A stretch of DNA of 64,000 nucleotides from Pinisolibacter aquiterrae (GCF_019160155.1 NZ_JAFNIH010000041.1:62001-126000), one strand, 5' to 3'. Positions 52,240 to 63,642 are shown, counted from the stretch's first letter. The notes: generated by a model from the letters alone, not told the origin. A program made the numbers and translations.

Positions 52240-52327
52240 CGGGAGGGCGTTCGCCGCGCCGCCCCCGCTCGACGTCCGTCTCCCGCCGTCCCTCTCTCGT
52301 TCAGAGCCTTCTCCAGGAGACACGTCG

Positions 52328-53467
52328 ATGAAGACAGTCGTCGTCGCGGGCTACGCCCGCTCGCCCTTCACTCTCGCCAAGAAGGGTGAACTGGCCTTCG
52401 TTCGCCCCGACCGCCTCGCCGCTCAGACGGTCGCGGCCCTGGTCGCCCGCACCGGCGTGAAGGTCGACGATCTCGAGGATCTCCTGCTCGGCTGCGCCTT
52501 CCCCGAGGGCGAACAGGGCCTCAACATGGCCCGTCTGGTCGCGCTCATGGCGGGCCTGCCGAAGTCGGTCGCCGGCCAGACCATCAACCGCTTCTGCGGC
52601 TCGTCGATGCAGGCGATCCATTCCGCCGCCGGCGCCATCCAGATGGGCGCCGGTGAGGTCTTCGTCTGCGCCGGCATCGAGTCGATGAGCCGGGTGCCGA
52701 TGATGGGCTACAACGTGCTGCCGGATCCCGACTTCGCCGTGGAGATGCCGGGCGCCTACATCGGTATGGGCGACACCGCCGAGAACGTCGCCGCCCGCTG
52801 GGGCATCTCGCGCGCCGAACAGGAGGCCTTCGCGGTCGCCTCGCACGCCAAGGCCGCCGCCGCGCGTGCCGACGGCAGGCTCGAGGCGGAGATCGTCCCG
52901 ATCACCGACAAGAAGGGCAAGGTGATCTCGGTCGACGGTTGCATCCGTCCGGAGACCACGCTCGAGACCCTCGCCGGCCTCAAGCCCGCCTTCAAGGTCG
53001 ACGGCGTCGTCACCGCCGGCACCTCCTCGCCGCTGACCGACGGCGCCTCGGCGACGATCGTCTGCTCGCTCGACTACGCCGAGAAGAACGGCCTCGAGCC
53101 GCTCGCCGCGATCAAGTCGATCGCCGTCTCCGGCTGTGATCCCGAGATCATGGGCATCGGCCCGGTCGGCGCCTCGCTGAAGGCGGCCGCGCGCGCCGGC
53201 ATCGACGTCAAGTCGATCGACGTGGTCGAGCTGAACGAGGCCTTCGCCGCCCAGGCGCTCGCCTGCATCCGCGATCTCGGCCTCGATCCGGAGAAGATCA
53301 ATCTCGACGGCGGCGCCATCGCCCTCGGCCATCCGCTCGGCGCGACCGGCGCCCGCATCGTCGGCAAGACCGCCTCGCTGATGAAGCGCGAGGGCAGGAA
53401 GCTCGGCCTCGCCACCCAGTGCATCGGCGGCGGCCAGGGCATCGCCACCATCCTGGAGGCGCTGTGA
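52328..53467 (+). CDS. Acetyl-CoA C-acyltransferase (thiolase, FadA type)
   Basis: A 379-residue degradative thiolase that cleaves 3-ketoacyl-CoA with CoA, releasing acetyl-CoA. The acyl-accepting Cys is in TINRFCGSSMQAIH (~residue 90). The C-terminal GHPLGATGARIVG supplies the His and TQCIGGGQGIA the second catalytic Cys. The stop overlaps the start of the HAD/ECH fusion (TGATG), so the two subunits of the beta-oxidation complex are translationally coupled. Confidence 0.95.
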   Translation: MKTVVVAGYARSPFTLAKKGELAFVRPDRLAAQTVAALVARTGVKVDDLEDLLLGCAFPEGEQGLNMARLVALMAGLPKSVAGQTINRFCGSSMQAIHSAAGAIQMGAGEVFVCAGIESMSRVPMMGYNVLPDPDFAVEMPGAYIGMGDTAENVAARWGISRAEQEAFAVASHAKAAAARADGRLEAEIVPITDKKGKVISVDGCIRPETTLETLAGLKPAFKVDGVVTAGTSSPLTDGASATIVCSLDYAEKNGLEPLAAIKSIAVSGCDPEIMGIGPVGASLKAAARAGIDVKSIDVVELNEAFAAQALACIRDLGLDPEKINLDGGAIALGHPLGATGARIVGKTASLMKREGRKLGLATQCIGGGQGIATILEAL

Positions 53468-55797
53468 TGGTCGACATCGCCAAGGTCGCCGTGATCGGCG
53501 CCGGCGTCATGGGGGCGGGCATCGCCGCCCAGGTCGCCAACTCCGGCACCCCCGTGGTGCTGCTCGACATCGTGCCGCGCGACCTGAAGGAGGGCGGCGA
53601 TCGTTCCGCCGTCGCCAAGGGCGCGATCGAGAAGATGCTGAAGACGGAACCCGCCGCCTTCATGTCCAAGGCCGCCGCCAAGCTGGTGACCCCGGGCAAC
53701 ATCGAGGACGATCTCGCTCTCCTCGCCGATTGCGACTGGATCGTCGAGGCGATCGTCGAGCGGCTCGACCTGAAGCAGGGGCTCTATGCGAAGATCGAGG
53801 CGGTCCGCAAGGACGGCTCGATCGTCTCGTCGAACACCTCGACGATCCCGCTCGCCACGCTGACGGGCGGTCTGCCGGCCCGCTTCGCGCAGGACTTCTG
53901 CATCACCCACTTCTTCAACCCGCCGCGCTACATGCGCCTGTTGGAAGTGGTGAAGGGCGAGGCGACCCGCGCCGACGCCATCGCCGACGTCTCCCGCTTC
54001 GCCGACGTCAAGCTCGGCAAGTCGGTGGTCGCCTGCAAGGACCGCCCCGGCTTCATCGCCAACCGGCTCGGCGTCATGTGGATGCAGGCTGCGGTGGTCG
54101 AGGCCTTCGAGCGCAAGATGGACGTCGAGGACGTCGATCAGATCATCGGCCGTCCCTTCGGGATCCCCAAGACCGGCGTCTTCGGCCTGTTCGATCTGGT
54201 CGGTCTCGACCTGATGCCGCACGTCAACGCCAGCCTCGCCGCGGCGCTTCCCGAAGGCGACATGTTCCACGAGATGAACCGCCCGGTTCCCCTCGTCCCG
54301 AAGATGATCGCCGAGGGCTTCACCGGCCGTAAGGGCAAGGGCGGCTTCTACCGCGTCAACCGCGAGAAGGGGAAGCGCAAGGAGACGATCGATCTCGCCA
54401 CCGGCGACTATCGCGTCACCAAGAAGGCCGACGTCGAGGCGGTCAAGGTCGGCAGCCGGTCGCTCGCCAAGCTGTTCGATCACGACAGCGAGGCCGGCCG
54501 CTACGCCTGGGCCGTGATGGGCCGCACCCTCTGCTACGCCGCCCTGCTGGTCGGCGACGCGGCCGACGAGATCGAGTCCTTCGACGAGGCCATGCGCCTC
54601 GGCTACAACTGGAAGAAGGGTCCGTTCGAGCTGATCGATCAGATCGGCACGGCCGAATTCGTTCGCCGGCTCGAGGCCTCGGGCCTGCCGGTCGCGCCGA
54701 TCCTGCGGACCGCCGCCGGCAAGCCCTTCTACCAGATCGTCGACGGCAAGCGCGAAGCGCTCGAACTCGACGGCCGTCACAACGTCATGACCCGCCCCGA
54801 GGGCGTGCTCATGCTCGAGGACGTCAAGCTCGCCTCGCAGCCGGTCCTGAAGAACGGCTCCGCCGCGCTCTGGGACGTCGGCGACGGCGTCGCCTGCTTC
54901 GAGTTCACCTCCAAGATGAACTCCCTCGACCCCGACATCATCGCCCTCCTCCAGAAGTCCATCGCCAAGGTGAAGAGGGACTTCAAGGCGCTGGTCATCT
55001 ACAACGAGGGCTCCCAATTCTCGGTCGGCGCCAATCTCGGCCTCGCCCTCTTCGCGGCCAACATCGCGGCCTGGCCCGAGATCGAGAACCTCATCGCCTC
55101 CGGTCAGCAGACCTACAAGGCGCTGAAATACGCGCCGTTCCCGGTCGTCGCCGCGCCCTCGGGCATGGCGCTCGGCGGGGGCTGCGAGATCCTGCTCCAC
55201 TCCGACGCCATCCAGGCCCATGCCGAGACCTACACCGGCCTCGTCGAGGTCGGCGTCGGCCTGCTGCCCGGCTGGGGCGGCTGCAAGGAGATGCTGGCGC
55301 GTTGGGCGAAGATGCCGAAGCTGCCCAAGGGACCGATGCCGCTCCTCGCCCAGGTCTTCGAGATGATCTCCACCGCCAAGGTGGCGAAATCCGCGGCCGA
55401 GGCCAGGGAGATGCTGATCCTGCGGCCGGCCGACGGCATCACCATGAACCGCTACCGGCTCCTCGCCGACGCCAAGGCCAAGGCCCTGTCGATGGTGGAG
55501 GGCTACCAGCCGCCGGAGCCGCCGGTCTTCCGTCTCGCCGGCCGCTCGGCCGCCGCCGCGCTCGCCATGGCCGTCGACGGCTTCTGGCGTCAGGGCAAGG
55601 CGACCGACTACGATCGCGTGGTCTCCGCCGCCGTCGCGAAGGTGCTGACCGGCGCCGACACCGACATGCTGATCGAGCTCACCGAGGACGACCTCTACGA
55701 TCTCGAGCGCGAGGCCTTCATGGGTCTCGTGAAGACCCCCGGCACGCTGGCCCGCATCGAGCACATGCTCATGACCGGCAAGCCCCTGCGCAATTGA
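53467..55797 (+). CDS. 3-hydroxyacyl-CoA dehydrogenase/enoyl-CoA hydratase fusion, FadN type
   Basis: A 776-residue bifunctional enzyme with the dehydrogenase first. Residues ~1-300 bind NAD (VAVIGAGVMGAGIAAQVANSG) and carry the catalytic HFFNPPRYMRLLEV (His). A second C-terminal dehydrogenase domain covers ~300-400. The enoyl-CoA hydratase domain (~470-700) has GMALGGGCEILLHSD. In E. coli FadB the order is reversed; this order is that of FadN. It hydrates and oxidises 2-enoyl-CoA to 3-ketoacyl-CoA, which the preceding thiolase cleaves. The acyl-CoA dehydrogenase gene follows after 16 nt. Confidence 0.93.
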   Translation: MVDIAKVAVIGAGVMGAGIAAQVANSGTPVVLLDIVPRDLKEGGDRSAVAKGAIEKMLKTEPAAFMSKAAAKLVTPGNIEDDLALLADCDWIVEAIVERLDLKQGLYAKIEAVRKDGSIVSSNTSTIPLATLTGGLPARFAQDFCITHFFNPPRYMRLLEVVKGEATRADAIADVSRFADVKLGKSVVACKDRPGFIANRLGVMWMQAAVVEAFERKMDVEDVDQIIGRPFGIPKTGVFGLFDLVGLDLMPHVNASLAAALPEGDMFHEMNRPVPLVPKMIAEGFTGRKGKGGFYRVNREKGKRKETIDLATGDYRVTKKADVEAVKVGSRSLAKLFDHDSEAGRYAWAVMGRTLCYAALLVGDAADEIESFDEAMRLGYNWKKGPFELIDQIGTAEFVRRLEASGLPVAPILRTAAGKPFYQIVDGKREALELDGRHNVMTRPEGVLMLEDVKLASQPVLKNGSAALWDVGDGVACFEFTSKMNSLDPDIIALLQKSIAKVKRDFKALVIYNEGSQFSVGANLGLALFAANIAAWPEIENLIASGQQTYKALKYAPFPVVAAPSGMALGGGCEILLHSDAIQAHAETYTGLVEVGVGLLPGWGGCKEMLARWAKMPKLPKGPMPLLAQVFEMISTAKVAKSAAEAREMLILRPADGITMNRYRLLADAKAKALSMVEGYQPPEPPVFRLAGRSAAAALAMAVDGFWRQGKATDYDRVVSAAVAKVLTGADTDMLIELTEDDLYDLEREAFMGLVKTPGTLARIEHMLMTGKPLRN

Positions 55798-55813
55798 TCG
55801 GCGGGAGAGACCC

Positions 55814-57601
<1,788 letters not shown>

Positions 57602-57625
57602 GGCCTCGTCGAAAACGAGCACGAG

Positions 57626-57651
57626 GGACGAGGCGTTCCGACGCCTCGTCC
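57626..57651 (+). terminator. Terminator of the fatty-acid operon
   Basis: GGACGAGGCGT (57626-57636), TCCG, ACGCCTCGTCC (57641-57651): perfect 11-bp stem with a tetraloop. TCCCTCTCCC follows, pyrimidine-rich rather than a U-tract. Confidence 0.55.
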
Positions 57652-57666
57652 TCCCTCTCCCGTCAC

Positions 57667-57685
57667 CCCCGGGCTCGACCCGGGG
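57667..57685. repeat. CCCGGG-type palindromic repeat
   Basis: CCCCGGG-CTCGA-CCCGGGG followed by ATCCA. The CCCGGG...CCCGGGGATCC form is a dispersed intergenic repeat seen in many alphaproteobacteria. It lies in the 458-nt gene-free stretch 57602-58059. Confidence 0.55.
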
Positions 57686-57793
57686 ATCCATGCCGCGCCG
57701 TCCTCATCGACCGCGCTCTCACGCGACACGGGCGTCTCCGGCCCGGACGACGGCCGCGGTCGGGGCGAGCCGTGCACCACTCGGGAGACGAAG

Positions 57794-57819
57794 ACGGCCG
57801 CGGATCGCTCCGCGGCCGT
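57794..57819. repeat. Perfect 11-bp hairpin
   Basis: ACGGCCGCGGA (57794-57804), TCGC, TCCGCGGCCGT (57809-57819), then TTTCGCTCTTCG. The same GACGGCCGCGG module occurs 45 nt earlier. It is either a second terminator of the operon or part of the repeat cluster. Confidence 0.5.
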
Positions 57820-57898
57820 TTCGCTCTTCGTTCCGCGAAGTGACGGGGGGTCGGAAGGAACTCGGAAAGCTCCGACCCGTTCGGCCTGTTGCGGAGGA

Positions 57899-57944
57899 CC
57901 TTCATGCTGAGGCGCGAGCGCGAGCGAGCCTCGAAGCATGAAGG
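57899..57944. repeat. REP-like palindrome
   Basis: Left arm 57899-57913 (CCTTCATGCTGAGGC) and right arm 57928-57944 (GCCTCGAAGCATGAAGG) pair over 15 bp with a 2-nt bulge; the loop is GCGAGC-rich. This CTTCATGCTGAGG...CCTCGAAGCATGAAGG form is a common dispersed palindrome in Hyphomicrobiales. Confidence 0.65.
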
Positions 57945-57981
57945 GCCGAGAGGCACCTCCCGTCGTGGCTTCGCGCCTCAC

Positions 57982-58008
57982 GAGGCCCGACCTTCGGCCG
58001 GGCGCCTC
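57982..58008. repeat. Second REP-like palindrome unit
   Basis: GAGGCCCGACC with GGCCGGGCGCCTC flanked by TCACCCTGAGG on the minus strand. It lies 38 nt after the first REP-like palindrome and ~50 nt from the cysK 3' end. The two together look like a repeat cluster; no gene is present here. Confidence 0.5.
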
Positions 58009-58059
58009 AGGGTGAAGCCGAACGGAGAGGGACGCGGCGAGACCTCCTCCCGTCCGATC

Positions 58060-59022
<963 letters not shown>

Positions 59023-59047
59023 GGGACACTCTCTCGTCGCAAAGGGA

Positions 59048-59064
59048 CGGGGCCTTCGGCCCCG
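59048..59064 (-). other. Hairpin in the cysK leader
   Basis: CGGGGCC (59064-59058 on the minus strand), GAA, GGCCCCG (59054-59048): a perfect 7-bp stem with a 3-nt loop, ending 25 nt before the cysK ATG. It may affect translation or mRNA stability. The 279-nt gap to dut shows no gene. Confidence 0.4.
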
Positions 59065-59301
59065 ATTGCCGACGACTGTAGCGAACCCGGTCGCGGCGAA
59101 CGAGGTGCGCGTCGATCGGCTTTCGCTGATGTTTGGAAAAAGATTGCCAAGAATACCGTGAAACGAGCAAAGGGACCGTCGCCGCCCCGGCCGGACCCGA
59201 CTGCCGGCGCAACCTCGTTCCAACGTCCGCCGGCTCGGGCCGAACTCGGGAGGTGTCGACTCGTTCGACACGTCGTGAGCGAGGGCAGGCCGAGACGAGT
59301 A

Positions 59302-59760
59302 TCAGACCCCGGTCGAGCCGAACCCTCCGTCGCCGCGCGCCGTCTCGCCGACCGCCTCGACCACGACGAGACGTGCCCGCGTCACCGGCGCCGCCACGAA
59401 CTGAGCGATGCGCTCGCCCCGGGCGATCCGGAAGGTCTCGGTGCCGAGATTGGCGAGGATCACCTTCACCTCGCCGCGATAGTCCGCGTCGATCGTGCCG
59501 GGCGAATTGAGGACGGTGACGCCGTGTTTCAAGGCGAGCCCCGAGCGCGGCCGCACCTGCCCCTCGTATCCGCTCGGGATCTCGAAGACGAGCCCGGTCG
59601 GCACCAGCACCCGCGCCCCCGGCGCGAGGTCGATCGGCGCGGCCTCGTCGAGCGCGGCGACGAGATCGAACCCGGCCGCGTCCTCGCTCTGATAGGCCGG
59701 CAGCGCGAGACCCTCGGCATGGGCCAGCCGCTTCACCCCGATTTCGATCGTCCGCGTCAT
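59302..59760 (-). CDS. dut: dUTP diphosphatase
   Basis: A 152-residue trimeric dUTPase that hydrolyses dUTP to dUMP, keeping uracil out of DNA. The five family motifs are visible: AGFDLVAA (1), [11 protein letters not shown] (2), [14 protein letters not shown] (3, catalytic Asp), RGERIAQFV (4) and GGFGSTGV at the C-terminus (5). It begins 15 nt after the mbfA stop on the same strand, so the two are probably transcribed together. Confidence 0.96.
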   Translation of the reverse strand: MTRTIEIGVKRLAHAEGLALPAYQSEDAAGFDLVAALDEAAPIDLAPGARVLVPTGLVFEIPSGYEGQVRPRSGLALKHGVTVLNSPGTIDADYRGEVKVILANLGTETFRIARGERIAQFVAAPVTRARLVVVEAVGETARGDGGFGSTGV

Positions 59761-59775
59761 CGCCTCGTCCTCTCC

Positions 59776-60753
59776 TCACGCGCTGCCGATCAGGATGCCG
59801 GTGAGGAACACCAACACGCCGCCGACGACGATCTGGAATGCCGCGCGCAGGAACGGCGTGTCCATGTATTTCCAGCGGATCCAGGAGATCACCCACAGTT
59901 CCGCCAACACGAGCACCGCCGCGACGCCGGTCGCCAGACCGAAATGCGGGATCAGATAGGGCAACGCATGGCCGAGGCCGCCGAGCATCGTCATCAGGCC
60001 GGAGGTGATGCCGCGAATCCACGGCGAGCCACGCCCCGACAGCGCCCCGTCGTCGGAGAGCGCCTCGGCGAAACCCATCGAGATGCCGGCGCCGATCGAG
60101 GCGGCGATGCCGACCAGGAAGGTCTGCCAAGTGTCGTGGGTGGCGAAGGCGGCGGCGAAGAGCGGCGCCAGCGTCGAGACCGAGCCGTCCATCAGCCCGA
60201 CGAGACCGGGCTGGATGTATTGCAGCACGAAGAGCCGATGCGCCGCCTCGTTCTCCTCCGCCTTCACGTCCGCCGGCAGATGGGTGAGGCCGAGCCGATG
60301 GGCGAGCGACAGATGCCCGCCCTCGGCGGCGGCGAGATCGCCGAGCAGCTTGCGGATCGCCGCGTCCCGGGTGCGCTTGGAGGCCTGGAGATAGAAGCGC
60401 CGCGAGGTCGCCTCCATCACCAGCGCCTCCTTGCGGATGGTCTCGAGGCTGAGATGCTTGGTCAGCCACAGCGGCCGGCGGTCGAAGAAGCCGGACACGT
60501 TCTCGCGGCGAATCAGCGGGATGCGCTCGCCGAACTTCTCGCGGTGCAGATCGATCAGCCAGCGGCGATGGGTGTTCTCCTCCTCGGACATCTCGTCGAA
60601 GACGGCGGCGGAGGCGGGATAGCGATCGCGCAACATCTCCGCATAGGCCTGATAGATGCGCGAATCGTCCTCCTCGGCAGAGATGGCGAGGGCGAGGATC
60701 TCGCGTTCGTCGAGGTCGGAGAAGGCTCGCTTGCCGAAGCCGAAGATCGCCAT
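59776..60753 (-). CDS. mbfA: Membrane-bound ferritin / iron exporter MbfA
   Basis: A 325-residue protein. Residues ~10-150 form a ferritin-like erythrin domain (LALAISAEEDDSRIY; MSEEENTHRRW; AEGGHLSLAH) with the Glu/His ligands of a diiron centre. Residues ~170-325 form a VIT1/CCC1-type transporter with five hydrophobic segments (LQYIQPGLVGLMDGSVSTLAP). In Agrobacterium and Bradyrhizobium, MbfA exports iron and protects against iron and peroxide stress, and is repressed by Irr when iron is low. An Irr-type box lies 28 nt before the ATG here. Confidence 0.94.
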   Translation of the reverse strand: MAIFGFGKRAFSDLDEREILALAISAEEDDSRIYQAYAEMLRDRYPASAAVFDEMSEEENTHRRWLIDLHREKFGERIPLIRRENVSGFFDRRPLWLTKHLSLETIRKEALVMEATSRRFYLQASKRTRDAAIRKLLGDLAAAEGGHLSLAHRLGLTHLPADVKAEENEAAHRLFVLQYIQPGLVGLMDGSVSTLAPLFAAAFATHDTWQTFLVGIAASIGAGISMGFAEALSDDGALSGRGSPWIRGITSGLMTMLGGLGHALPYLIPHFGLATGVAAVLVLAELWVISWIRWKYMDTPFLRAAFQIVVGGVLVFLTGILIGSA

Positions 60754-60780
60754 GGAGATGTCCGTCCTGAAACCGCGTGA

Positions 60781-60797
60781 ATTGGAACCGTTCCAAA
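60781..60797 (-). promoter_or_regulatory. Iron control element (Irr box) of mbfA
   Basis: ATTGGAA-CCG-TTCCAAA, a 7-3-7 inverted repeat. It matches the ICE consensus TTTAGAA-N3-TTCTAAA at TT.GAA...TTC.AA on both arms. It lies 28 nt before the mbfA ATG, a position suited to repression. AT-rich against the background. Confidence 0.65.
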
Positions 60798-60963
60798 TGA
60801 GCTTAACAGATCGTCTCTCCCCGGTCCCGGGCGACCGCCGCGCCCCGGGTGGCGACGGGGAAAACCGGCGACGAACCCGTTGCTCCATCGGGGATCTCCC
60901 GACTACCTTGGCGCCCATGCGCGTGTAACGTGCCCACTGGAAAAAACCCGCGAGGAGACGACG

Positions 60964-62094
60964 ATGAGCGAAGAGCAGACCCGCAAGCCGGCCGAAGGCG
61001 CCCTCGGACGTCGCGATCTCCTCGGGCTCGGTGCGGCGACCCTCGCCGCCGGAACCCTCGCCGCCCCGGCGGTCGTCAGGGCGCAGGACAAGTTCAATTG
61101 GAAGATGGTCTCCGCCTGGCCGAAGAATTCGCCCGGCGTCGGCGTCAACGCCCAGCGTCTCGCCGATTCGATCACCGCCATGTCGGGCGGCCGCCTCACC
61201 GTGCAGCTCTTCGCCGCCGGCGAACTGGTGCCCCCCTTCGAGTGTTTCGACGCGGTCTCCTCCGGCGCGGCCGAGATGGCGCACGGCTCGCCCTATTTCT
61301 GGCAGGGCAAGGACAAGGCCTTCCACTTCTTCACCGGCATGCCCTTCGGCCTCTTCGCCAACGAGCACATGGGCTGGATCTGGTTCGGCGGCGGTCAGGC
61401 GCTGTGGGAGAAGGCCTATGCCCCCTTCGGCATCCAGCCCTTCTACTGCGGCTCGTCCGGCCCGCAGGCCGGCGGTTGGTTCCGCAAGGAGATCAACACG
61501 GTCGACGACTTCAAGGGCCTCAAGATGCGCATCGCCGGTCTCGGCGGCGAGGTTCTGCGCCGCCTCGGCGTCAACGTCGTGCTGCTGCCGCCGGGTGAGA
61601 TCTTCCAGGCGATGCAGTCCGGCACCATCGACGCGGCCGAATGGGTCGGTCCGTGGAACGATCTCGCCTTCGGCCTCTTCCGCGTCGCCAAGAACTACTA
61701 CCTGCCGTCCTTCTTCGAGTTCGGCCCGGCGCTGGAGCTGATGGTCAACAAGAAGCTCTACGACACGCTTCCCGCCGACCTGAAGGACATCGTCAAGCGC
61801 GCCGCCTATGCCTCGGCCGCCGAGAGCTACGCCGACTTCGCCTATCACAACGTGGTCTCGCTGAAGCCGCTGCTCGACAAGGAGGGCGTCCAGGTCCGCA
61901 CCCTCTCCGAGGACATCGTCAAGGTCCTGGCCAAGGAGACCAAGGCCGCGATCGCCGAGATCGCCGCCTCCGGCGCCATGGCCAAGGAGGTCTTCGAGAG
62001 CTACGAGGCCTATCGCCAGCAGTGCATGTCCTACGCCAAGGTCATGGACATGGCCGCCTATCAGATGCGCGAGGTCGGCCGCGACCTGTCGTGA
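60964..62094 (+). CDS. TRAP transporter substrate-binding protein
   Basis: A 376-residue periplasmic receptor. The N-terminus has a twin-arginine signal (GRRDLLGLGAATLAAGTLAA, cleavage near VVRAQ), residues ~19-45. The mature DctP fold shows PKNSPGVGVNAQRLADSI, GEIFQAMQSGTIDAAEWVGP and FEFGPALELMVNKKLYDTLP, as in the alpha-keto-acid/organic-acid type (TakP-like). ATG 60964 follows GCGAGGAGACG. No DctQ/DctM permease is adjacent, so it is an orphan in this window. It is divergent from mbfA by 210 nt. Confidence 0.92.
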   Translation: MSEEQTRKPAEGALGRRDLLGLGAATLAAGTLAAPAVVRAQDKFNWKMVSAWPKNSPGVGVNAQRLADSITAMSGGRLTVQLFAAGELVPPFECFDAVSSGAAEMAHGSPYFWQGKDKAFHFFTGMPFGLFANEHMGWIWFGGGQALWEKAYAPFGIQPFYCGSSGPQAGGWFRKEINTVDDFKGLKMRIAGLGGEVLRRLGVNVVLLPPGEIFQAMQSGTIDAAEWVGPWNDLAFGLFRVAKNYYLPSFFEFGPALELMVNKKLYDTLPADLKDIVKRAAYASAAESYADFAYHNVVSLKPLLDKEGVQVRTLSEDIVKVLAKETKAAIAEIAASGAMAKEVFESYEAYRQQCMSYAKVMDMAAYQMREVGRDLS

Positions 62095-62130
62095 GACGGG
62101 GCGGGGGATCTCCCGAGGAACGAAGCACGA

Positions 62131-62160
62131 CGGGCGCCCCAGGGCGCCTGTTCTCGTTTC
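62131..62160 (+). terminator. Intrinsic terminator of the TRAP receptor gene
   Basis: CGGGCGCC (62131-62138) pairs with GGCGCCTG (62143-62150), 8 bp with one G-U, loop CCAG, then TTCTCGTTTC. Lies 36 nt past the stop. Confidence 0.6.
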
Positions 62161-62178
62161 GGCGGTGAGCGATCCGGC

Positions 62179-62703
62179 TCAGCGCGCGGGCGGCGCCGGC
62201 GGCGGCAGGGCGCGGGCGGCGGCTTCGACCGGGCAGCCGACCTTGCGGCACCCGTCGCGCTCGCACGACCGGCAGGTGCGCGCGGCGCCGTCGACGTCGA
62301 GGACGCTGGCGGCGAGGAGCTTGTCGACGATGCCGGAGAGGGCGCCGAGCTCGGTCGCGTCGAGGCCGGCGAGAAGACCTGTCGCGACCGCGAGGCGCCG
62401 GTCCTGGAACTGCGAGGCGCGACGGCGGCCGCGCGCCGTCACCTCGACCCGAACCTCGCGCCCCTTGCGCGTGAGACGCCGCACCAGCCAGTCCTTCTCG
62501 AGCCGGTCGATCAGCCGGACGGTGGCGGAATGGGTGAGGCCGATCGTGCGCGCGACGTCCTGGATCGCCAGCGGCCCGTCCTGTCGGATCGACTGGAGCG
62601 CCGCGACGGCACTGGGCGACAGGTCGTCCGTGTCGGCATGGACGGCGTCGTCGAGAGCGGTGGCGAGGGCGGCGAGGCGGTTGGCGAGAGTCTGGTCGGA
62701 CAT
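62179..62703 (-). CDS. MarR-family regulator with a Cys-rich C-terminal tail
   Basis: A 174-residue winged-helix regulator. The MarR core (~20-130) has AIQDVARTIGLTHSATVRLIDRLEKDWLVRR and the wing GREVRVEVTARGR. A short tail carries five cysteines: CRSCERDGCRKVGC with a further Cys just before; a Pro/Ala stretch ends the protein. Such a tail could bind zinc or an iron-sulfur cluster, or respond to oxidants. ATG 62703 is the family start; an ATG three codons upstream is an alternative. It is convergent with the TRAP receptor gene. Confidence 0.87.
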   Translation of the reverse strand: MSDQTLANRLAALATALDDAVHADTDDLSPSAVAALQSIRQDGPLAIQDVARTIGLTHSATVRLIDRLEKDWLVRRLTRKGREVRVEVTARGRRRASQFQDRRLAVATGLLAGLDATELGALSGIVDKLLAASVLDVDGAARTCRSCERDGCRKVGCPVEAAARALPPPAPPAR

Positions 62704-62846
62704 GGGCACCATGCATCGCACGGGAAGCGGCGGGGAGCAACGATCGAATCGTTCGCGGTCGCTACGAAAACGGCGGTTCCGTGGCGGTTTTTCGGGCACG
62801 CCGGGAAAGGCGCGCGCTCATGTCGCGACACCGCGACGCGGCCGGG

Positions 62847-63440
62847 TCAACGGAACACCTCGTCGGGATAGGCGCCCCAGATGCGGCCCTGTTCGATCCA
62901 ACCCTTGGTGCCTTCCGCCGACACCCGACACCAGCGCCCGTTGCATTCGGCGATGTCGACCAGAACGCCCGGCTCGACCTCGGCGACGATCGTCGCGGTC
63001 GGCTGCGGCTCCTGGCGCAGCGGCGTGTTGCCCTTCTTCTCCCAGGGCGCGACCAGAGCGGTGCGCCGGCCCGAGAGCAGCGTCTTCTGCACCCAGCCTT
63101 CCGCGCCCTCGCTGTCGCGAATGCGCAGCCAGACGTCGAATTCCTGCGTGATTTCGACGGGAACGCCCGGTTTGACGAAGGTCCAGGCGATCTCGTGGTC
63201 GCGGCTCGGACCCATGCGGATGTTGACCGGGCTCGACTTGGTCGAGGCGAAGCGCGGCAACGGCAGACCGCTCGGTCCGATCTGTTGCGACTGCGCCGCC
63301 GCCGGGCCGGCGCCGAGGATCGCGGCCGTCGCGAGCGCCGCGCAGAGGAGAATCGCGCGAAGACCCGGTCGCCTGCGGGGCGGGCGGCCAGTGCCGACGA
63401 TCGACCGCGACGAAAGGGTGGTTCCACGACGAATTGTCAT
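62847..63440 (-). CDS. Exported protein with two bacterial SH3 domains
   Basis: A 197-residue protein. A basic N-terminus (1-27) leads into a signal or membrane segment (~28-49, ILLCAALATAAILGAGPAAAQ). Two SH3_4-type domains follow (~68-125: SPVNIRMGPSRDHEIAWTF and DSEGAEGWVQ; ~135-195: EVEPGVLVDIAECNGRWCRV and GTKGWIEQ). Bacterial SH3 domains bind peptidoglycan peptides, so a cell-wall-associated role in the periplasm is inferred. ATG 63440 is the first start giving a signal peptide. It is divergent from the hydroxyacid dehydrogenase gene by 202 nt. Confidence 0.85.
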   Translation of the reverse strand: MTIRRGTTLSSRSIVGTGRPPRRRPGLRAILLCAALATAAILGAGPAAAQSQQIGPSGLPLPRFASTKSSPVNIRMGPSRDHEIAWTFVKPGVPVEITQEFDVWLRIRDSEGAEGWVQKTLLSGRRTALVAPWEKKGNTPLRQEPQPTATIVAEVEPGVLVDIAECNGRWCRVSAEGTKGWIEQGRIWGAYPDEVFR

Positions 63441-63642
63441 TTGCGAGGCTTCTGCTAGAGAGAACGGCGGGGCGCGACGCATCCGGGCGGAAGTTTGGAA
63501 GCGGCGTGGTTAACGAGCCTTCAACGGTCCGCGACTTTCCGAGGATCGATCTTCCGGTGGCCCGCCGCCGGGAACGACGGCTCCCCCGGGGCGGCGCTCA
63601 GAACGCGCGCGCCCCGTCACGAGAGAATCCACGCGGGGAGCG

